This document shows, one piece after another, positions 59,657 through 64,000 of a stretch of 64,000 nucleotides of DNA (position 1 is the stretch's first letter; every line of letters starts with the position of its first letter). Position numbers and translations under genes: made by a program. Source of the stretch: Anaerolineales bacterium UBA6055 (GTDB lineage Bacteria > Chloroflexota > Anaerolineae > Aggregatilineales > Phototrophicaceae); the NCBI GenBank assembly GCA_002428985.1, contig DIYL01000044.1, positions 1 to 64,000 on the forward strand, given 5' to 3'. The notes beneath the pieces were generated by a model. It saw only the letters and a list, made by a program, of their open reading frames with translations, was not told the DNA's origin and made no database searches.

Positions 59657-59878
59657 CTAACCCGCATCACCGGACGACAAAAATACATTGTCATCCACAA
59701 TGATTGCATCTTGTTGCTCCGAAGACCGTAAGTTAATCCGTTTGGTGTCACCACATCCCAGACACCACCCATCCCAAATCGTGAAGACCTCACCGCCTTC
59801 CATGATTGCACCAACTAAATCCACCTCAACTATCTCTCCACAATCCGGGCATCGTACCCACTGTTCATTATTCATCAT
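59657..59878 (-). CDS. Small zinc-ribbon early protein
   Basis: 73 residues from ATG 59878 (or 59875). CPDC near residue 10 and CLGC near residue 40 form a zinc ribbon. The start overlaps the stop of the 59868 gene, so the two are coupled. Function unknown; phage early zinc ribbons often bind host RNA polymerase, but nothing here proves that. Confidence 0.65.
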   Translation of the reverse strand: MMNNEQWVRCPDCGEIVEVDLVGAIMEGGEVFTIWDGWCLGCGDTKRINLRSSEQQDAIIVDDNVFLSSGDAG

Positions 59879-60080
59879 CAACCTTCACCAAAAACATGCG
59901 ATTAGACGCGAACAGACTCGACATCTCACTGTCATCCCAATCCACACTGACCCAATCGAATCCAAAAACTTCGTCACCTGTGCAGGTCCCGAAGAATTCC
60001 CGAACCTCACCCGTCTCTTGATGTTCGAGCTTCATCATCACCCGATCACCTTTTTTCAAAACTTGATATCCACTTTTCAT
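59868..60080 (-). CDS. Hypothetical small early protein
   Basis: 70 residues from ATG 60080. LKKGDRVMMKLEHQETGEVR and FDWVSVDWDDSEMS form an SH3-like small barrel. Leader bases 60086-60116 match those at 60800-60830 (SD GAGAGGTGAGG). Family not recognised. Confidence 0.65.
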   Translation of the reverse strand: MKSGYQVLKKGDRVMMKLEHQETGEVREFFGTCTGDEVFGFDWVSVDWDDSEMSSLFASNRMFLVKVDDE

Positions 60081-60085
60081 AAGTA

Positions 60086-60116
60086 CCTCACCTCTCAATT
60101 AACTTTTCGTAGGGAC
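60086..60116 (-). repeat. Repeated leader, copy 1
   Basis: CCTCACCTCTCAATTAACTT then TTCGTAGGGAC (read on +) occurs also at 60800-60830. It holds the ribosome site of the downstream gene and the start of a TAGGGAC palindrome. Confidence 0.85.
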
Positions 60117-60132
60117 GGATAATAATCCGTCC
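60109..60132. repeat. TAGGGAC palindromic repeat, copy 5
   Basis: GGACGGAT and ATCCGTCC around AATA, between the 60153 gene stop and the 60080 start. Confidence 0.75.
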
Positions 60133-60152
60133 GCCTATTCCCGTTCAACGAT

Positions 60153-60797
60153 TTACCAATACTCGTCCGTCTCAAACACTGGAGGCGCATCCCCCCAATC
60201 CTCGAACCAAAAATCTTCCTCATGCAAAAAGTCCTTGCCACACAATTGCGGAGGCGTACCTGGCATCATCGACTTTGTAATCAATGCAGAGAACATCTCC
60301 GTCATCTCATGTCGCTTACACGGCACATCCGTCCACGCATGGCAATAAAATACAATGCGCTCGGTATCATCCGCATTCGATTGAATGAAACAATATTCTC
60401 GGTACATCCACCGTGGATCACCCCAATCTTGCGGACGACCCAGACTCGCAAATTTTTCCGTCGATATCGTTCCGTCTGGGTTCATCCCATAAATTGTCCA
60501 TGCCTGATGAATTTCTTTGGTCGATACACCCTCACTGTCAACATCATGTTCCGTCTGCCAACCCATCTCCATGAGCTCTTTTGCATCTGGATGATGCTCC
60601 GCAATCGAATCAATCCACTCCTGCGTGATCCGTTGCAAATTATTTAATACATACGATGACATTTGCGGATGACGACACGCCACTTGCACCCCACTAATCA
60701 CCAACCACAAGTCCCGCACAGTGCTAACCATCGGCATCGGCGCGTCATCTTGCATAATCTTTTTTGCTTCTTCCAAAAATTGTTCTTCTGATTTCAT
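60153..60797 (-). CDS. Hypothetical early protein
   Basis: 214 residues from ATG 60797 (GGTGAGG upstream). Acidic, with TVRDLWLVISGVQVACRH and a C-terminal DFWFEDWGDAPPVF. HAWTDVPCKRHEM holds a Cys and two His, but no known motif. Unknown function within the early operon. Confidence 0.6.
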   Translation of the reverse strand: MKSEEQFLEEAKKIMQDDAPMPMVSTVRDLWLVISGVQVACRHPQMSSYVLNNLQRITQEWIDSIAEHHPDAKELMEMGWQTEHDVDSEGVSTKEIHQAWTIYGMNPDGTISTEKFASLGRPQDWGDPRWMYREYCFIQSNADDTERIVFYCHAWTDVPCKRHEMTEMFSALITKSMMPGTPPQLCGKDFLHEEDFWFEDWGDAPPVFETDEYW

Positions 60798-60799
60798 TC

Positions 60800-60830
60800 C
60801 CTCACCTCTCAATTAACTTTTCGTAGGGAC
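60800..60830 (-). repeat. Repeated leader, copy 2
   Basis: Same 31 bases as 60086-60116. Confidence 0.85.
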
Positions 60831-60846
60831 AACGCCTGCGTTGTCC
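60824..60846. repeat. TAGGGAC palindromic repeat, copy 6
   Basis: GGACAACGC and GCGTTGTCC around CT, two bases after the 60849 gene end. Confidence 0.75.
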
Positions 60847-60848
60847 GC

Positions 60849-61382
60849 TTATCCGTGCTCATGAATCCGATGCAACAAATACACCGGAGGTTTACAAATA
60901 TGATCCAGAGTGCGCTTAAAACTCGTTGCAATTCCCGTATATGTGGGTCTCAACTTAGATAACTGCACCAACGCCCAATCCTGAATATGCTGATTGTCAT
61001 GCTCACAACAAATGCGTAGATAGCGTGATCTTTCGAAGAAGCCAACATCACCTAATTTAAATTTTCCTAAATATGTATATTCGATATTGTCGAGATACAC
61101 ATAACTTTTGTCGAAAAACGCATACCCTGACACAAACAAACAACTTTTATGTCCTAAATACCCCAAACGAGTATCGGTAATGACAAAATACTTGCACTGC
61201 GATAACTTGTACCGTGATATATCCAAATCACGCGCGTACCAACTATGCAAATATGAATCGGCATCAAACGAATAAATACCATTAACCACATATCGACGGG
61301 ATAATTTTTCGCCCTCTTTATCGCTTGGCTCAGGATAATCACAAACCTTCAATGTAATAATGAAATCTGTTTTGTCCATCAT
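60849..61382 (-). CDS. Hypothetical early protein
   Basis: 177 residues from ATG 61382, which overlaps the TGA of the upstream gene (ATGA). Strand-rich (IITLKVCDYPEPSDKEG, YFVITDTRLGYLGHKS). An extra 32 codons upstream exist but would cover the end of the previous gene. Not recognised; several Cys (CEHDNQH, CKPPVY) could bind metal. Confidence 0.6.
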   Translation of the reverse strand: MMDKTDFIITLKVCDYPEPSDKEGEKLSRRYVVNGIYSFDADSYLHSWYARDLDISRYKLSQCKYFVITDTRLGYLGHKSCLFVSGYAFFDKSYVYLDNIEYTYLGKFKLGDVGFFERSRYLRICCEHDNQHIQDWALVQLSKLRPTYTGIATSFKRTLDHICKPPVYLLHRIHEHG

Positions 61383-61588
61383 GCCACCACTTTCATATCC
61401 ACAGAAACAACCTTGACCCGATATACCTTCACCATCGCCGCATGAAGAATAAATCGCTTTGCCAACAACAATTGACATTGCAATGTCGCCTCATCAGCAC
61501 AACCAGCATCGATGTATTCTTTACCGTGCTTCCGGTCTTTATAAAATTTCGTTTTCGGGATAACCCATGTCACTAAAAATGTATGCAT
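61379..61588 (-). CDS. Hypothetical small early protein
   Basis: 69 residues from ATG 61588 (AAAGGA seven bases upstream). FLVTWVIPKTKFYKDRKHGK then LLLAKRFILHAAMVKVYRV: a strand-helix-strand protein. The stop overlaps the next start. Confidence 0.55.
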   Translation of the reverse strand: MHTFLVTWVIPKTKFYKDRKHGKEYIDAGCADEATLQCQLLLAKRFILHAAMVKVYRVKVVSVDMKVVA

Positions 61589-61628
61589 AATAAGTCCTTT
61601 ACAGAGGCGGTCATTACACCGCCCCATC

Positions 61629-61994
61629 CTAAAAAAGTGCCATCTGCTCCGGTGGAATCTCCAAAATATTGATCGCATCCTCCGGTGGCGGACAATTCAA
61701 ACTATCCACTGCCCTAACCGCTGCCCAATATTCCGATTGCCCCGTGACCGTCCATCGCATATACCCACGCTGTACCGTGTATTGATATGGGCTAATCCGT
61801 TCGATTGAGATCTCATCCACTCGTATCGGTGGATCACCTGCCAAGAAACGTCCCGTCAATTTCGGCTTCAACTCGCGCCCCTGCGCTCCTTTGCCCATAT
61901 AAAAGGGCTGGGTTTCTTGCAACGGCACACCGATCTTCCACCGCAGATAATCACCCAAATTCTTAAAATTCCGAAACTCAAAAGGGAATATCAT
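61629..61994 (-). CDS. Hypothetical early protein with a domain shared with the 10997 gene
   Basis: 121 residues, ATG 61994 overlapping the end of the 61978 gene. The part ERISPYQYTVQRGYMRWTVT and QSEYWAAVRAVDSL aligns with the C-terminus of the 10997 protein. The final residues EIPPEQMALF form a short motif. The paralogy links the early and the late minus-strand blocks. Confidence 0.55.
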   Translation of the reverse strand: MIFPFEFRNFKNLGDYLRWKIGVPLQETQPFYMGKGAQGRELKPKLTGRFLAGDPPIRVDEISIERISPYQYTVQRGYMRWTVTGQSEYWAAVRAVDSLNCPPPEDAINILEIPPEQMALF

Positions 61995-63156
61995 CCACCC
62001 GCTGTTGAGATGCTGGTGTACCATCCGTTTCAGCGACCGGATCTTCCCCTTTCTCTACAACCTCAACCGGAACAGCTTCAACATCATGATGCGCCATCGT
62101 CTGAACCTGAATATCAACTTCCGTCTCTGCAGGCAAATCCGCACCCGCCATCACCGCGATCAATCGCGCCATCTGTGCCGTCTTGAGCTCACGTGGCGGA
62201 ATATAATCAATGTCTGTCTTCAAATCAGGCTCATTCTTGAGGGTTTCTTTCCACGACCACCATGCACCCGGCTGACCATTCTTACCCATCTTCAATGGGT
62301 GATAATCTGAGTACAGTTGTTGCAACACAATAAAATCAATCGATTTGACAGTACGCATCTTAGTGACAACAACACACGCATTCTCAAAAATTGTCTTTGT
62401 CGCCTCAGACCACACAATTACTTTGCGACCATCCAACTTGTCCAATACCGTGCCCCACATATCAGCCACTGTCGGAGCATCTTCCACGATCTTGTCATCA
62501 ATCCCGTGGTACAACGCCGCCTCTGTCTTGATCGACACACCCGGATTCATTAACTTCGACCAACGCACACCCGACACTAAATCTTCAATGCATACATGCA
62601 CCGGCATTCCCTCAAAATCCGTCGCGTCAATATGGAGCAGAACCGGATTATTAGCCCCATCTTCGAGGATCGATTTCGCCCATGCCTCAGTTGAGGATTG
62701 CTTTTCCTGCATCGTCTGCTCATCAACCAACTGCCCCACCGACACACTCAGTTCTTCACTTGTTGTCAGTGTCATCGGCAGATGTGCCACCATCGGATTC
62801 ACTTGACCGTTGAAGTCAACAACCTCAGCCAACTTTTTTGTGTCAATCTTGATCTCAACACAATCCAGCAGGTTTGGAAGATGTTCACTGAGCTCAAGCA
62901 AAACCCGTGCCACCCGCGCTTGATGATCCTTCTCAATCTCAATATCCTTAACCGGCTTCACCGTCACCCCATTTGGCAACGCATACTCAGGGTCTTCTTC
63001 ACGCAACCCACCTGTCCAATTCTTAATCTGCTCGACCGCCGTCTTCTTCTCGGCTGCTGCATCTTTACGCCGTTGCTCAGCCTCTTTCGCCGACCGTATC
63101 CACCCCAACATCTCAGAACTGACACGATTACGATGTTCTGCATATAAATTTGTCAT
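61978..63156 (-). CDS. DnaQ-fold-like protein with an SSB-type C-terminal tail
   Basis: 392 residues from ATG 63156 (GAGGTG seven bases upstream). The N-terminus is a charged helical region (AEQRRKDAAAEKKTAVEQ). The centre, VLLHIDATDFEGMPVHVCIE, KLMNPGVSIKTEAALYHGI, and DKLDGRKVIVWSEA, follows a DnaQ/RNase T-like order, but the usual DxE is changed and the later Asp is not evident, so catalysis is doubtful. The last residues RVDDIPF match the DDIPF tail of bacterial SSB, which recruits SSB partners. Likely a replication or recombination accessory. Confidence 0.6.
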   Translation of the reverse strand: MTNLYAEHRNRVSSEMLGWIRSAKEAEQRRKDAAAEKKTAVEQIKNWTGGLREEDPEYALPNGVTVKPVKDIEIEKDHQARVARVLLELSEHLPNLLDCVEIKIDTKKLAEVVDFNGQVNPMVAHLPMTLTTSEELSVSVGQLVDEQTMQEKQSSTEAWAKSILEDGANNPVLLHIDATDFEGMPVHVCIEDLVSGVRWSKLMNPGVSIKTEAALYHGIDDKIVEDAPTVADMWGTVLDKLDGRKVIVWSEATKTIFENACVVVTKMRTVKSIDFIVLQQLYSDYHPLKMGKNGQPGAWWSWKETLKNEPDLKTDIDYIPPRELKTAQMARLIAVMAGADLPAETEVDIQVQTMAHHDVEAVPVEVVEKGEDPVAETDGTPASQQRVDDIPF

Positions 63157-63201
63157 ATCGCACACCTCACTAATTGAAAACTGGAATACAAATAAACCTA
63201 A

Positions 63202-63561
63202 TCATCCGCTGTCTTTAATCCCTTGCACTCGATAATGCGCCTGATACGATCGATCGTATAATCGTGTCACCAACAACGCATGATGTTTGACTTCTTGCCA
63301 TACTGCGCGCACCTGCCTCATCGTCATGGTTGTGTAACCCAAAATCTCAGGATCATCGCCAGCAACCTTCGGCGAAGCCCAAACTGTCCCATCAGGGCTG
63401 ATCTTTAAATCACGCCCGGTATCATGAGCAACCTTCATCTGGCAAGCCAGCATGAACTCATCGTGCGTCAATCCCTTGACAAACGCCGACGAATTGCAAT
63501 CGGGTGGCAAGATAGCAAACTCTTCCATCCAACTTGTGTCACGTTTAATACGCTTACTCAT
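63202..63561 (-). CDS. Hypothetical early protein
   Basis: 119 residues from ATG 63561 (GGAGG upstream); the frame continues 15 codons further. EEFAILPPDCNSSAFVKGL, DEFMLACQMKVAHDTGRDL and TTMTMRQVRAVWQEVKHHA are helical. It is the first gene of the early operon and its promoter would lie at 63562-63800. Unknown family. Confidence 0.6.
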   Translation of the reverse strand: MSKRIKRDTSWMEEFAILPPDCNSSAFVKGLTHDEFMLACQMKVAHDTGRDLKISPDGTVWASPKVAGDDPEILGYTTMTMRQVRAVWQEVKHHALLVTRLYDRSYQAHYRVQGIKDSG

Positions 63562-63629
63562 AAAGCAAATTCCTCCATATAGATAAAATAAAACAATCGA
63601 CACCATACCGAGTAATTGCTAACATGAAT

Positions 63630-63714
63630 CCGCCCGGTACCGTGATGTATTCGGGTGGGTTCAGACTCCCGTGCATGGTGAGTGAGGTCCAATTCAATCA
63701 ACCATGTGCGGGAG
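63630..63714 (+). ncRNA. Structured RNA candidate, second copy type
   Basis: CCGCCCG (63630-63636) pairs with CGGGTGG (63652-63658), then CTCCCGTGCATGGT (63666-63679) with ACCATGTGCGGGAG (63701-63714), fourteen pairs with two G-U that fit only a + strand RNA. Same layout as 454-550. It lies antisense to the early promoter region. Confidence 0.45.
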
Positions 63715-63826
63715 AATTCCCACGCCATGAATTAACTATATTCAATTAGTTTGCATAAGGCAACTAATTTTGTTAAAGTTTCAAAACTGTAATCTGATTG
63801 AAATTCGTAGTGAACAAAGTTCTTCA

Positions 63827-63849
63827 TAGGGACGCATTACTATGCGTCC
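63827..63849. repeat. TAGGGAC palindromic repeat, copy 7
   Basis: GGACGCAT and ATGCGTCC around TACT; nearly the same as the copy at 7872. It lies 12 bases beyond the stop of the HTH gene at 63862. Confidence 0.8.
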
Positions 63850-63861
63850 GTAATCTGGGGG

Positions 63862-64000
63862 CTAATTATCTTGCTTACGCTTACCGGGGATTGTATTGCG
63901 TTCAAAAATCGGATCTAAATCCTTATACTGAATACTAATTATTCCTCGCTTCCCAATTCGCTGATGCGGAATCTCAAATTCCTCGATCATATCACGTACT
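63862..64000 (-). CDS. Small HTH DNA-binding protein, C-terminal part (5' end outside window)
   Basis: Forty-five residues remain: VRDMIEEFEIPHQRIGKRG then SIQYKDLDPIFERN and KRKQDN. The protein is a paralogue of the 687-935 gene, about half identical over the shared part. Its start lies beyond the window. Same flank arrangement (RNA fold, then palindrome, then stop). Because the two lie at opposite ends of the window, they may mark a duplicated end module. Confidence 0.8.
   Translation of the reverse strand, partial: VRDMIEEFEIPHQRIGKRGIISIQYKDLDPIFERNTIPGKRKQDN

Noticed and set aside
1..64000. tRNA, rRNA or CRISPR array
   Set aside because: No acceptor-stem/T-loop pattern, no rRNA motif and no regularly spaced repeat with varying spacers was seen.

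Overview
The window looks like the genome, or most of it, of a tailed (siphovirus-like) phage or phage-plasmid of a Chloroflexota bacterium, carrying cargo genes. The host call is an inference from the pentapeptide-repeat tail with FTNPDHPDFW, the NACHT protein fused to a formylglycine-generating-enzyme-like domain, and general protein style; no rRNA, tRNA or host marker confirms it. No integrase, recombinase or CRISPR array was seen. A ParA plus partner pair and a replication initiator containing iterons suggest that the element can persist as a plasmid.

Layout. 1-8.4 kb: end of a pentapeptide protein, small DNA-binding and hypothetical genes, an IS982-type insertion sequence, a SAF-domain protein, a membrane protein and a plasmid-maintenance-like DNA-binding protein. 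8.5-10.2 kb: parA and partner on the + strand. 10.2-26.5 kb, minus strand: the virion head/neck operon read right to left, terS, terL, portal (frameshifted, in frame with a head-morphogenesis domain), protease with nested scaffold, major capsid, connectors, tail tube candidate, tail chaperones with a +1 frame step, a C5 cytosine methyltransferase with a second long overlapping frame. 26.6-29.8 kb: NACHT NTPase. 30.4-34.7 kb, AT-rich: a cysteine-rich peptide followed by MauE-like, thioredoxin-like, Clp/SDH-class protease and ABC-exporter genes, a candidate undescribed disulfide-peptide system. 35.1-36.2 kb: RodA. 36.5-42.7 kb, + strand: tape measure with LysM, distal tail protein. 42.8-49.1 kb: cargo, including a cassette of cell-wall lytic enzymes bounded by a perfect 74-bp direct repeat. 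49.5-54.4 kb, + strand: rest of the tail operon. 54.5-63.6 kb, minus strand: replication and early genes, with a three-domain DUF4326-DUF5131-DNA methyltransferase, a DnaC-like loader, the iteron-bearing initiator and an antisense small RNA candidate. The last bases hold a paralogue of the small HTH gene at 687-935.

The genes fit together as follows: early minus-strand genes replicate and modify the DNA, head genes package it, tail genes on the opposite strand build the tail, ParA and partner keep the replicon, and the cargo adds lysis enzymes, a likely secreted peptide and an immune-type NTPase.

Several structural genes are interrupted by single-base frame changes (portal, 49.98 kb tail protein, second 51.8 kb tail protein, in-frame TGA at 49.3 kb). 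These are either decay, programmed recoding or sequence errors; the bases alone do not decide. Seven copies of a short TAGGGAC palindrome and several + strand RNA-like folds are scattered through the window.
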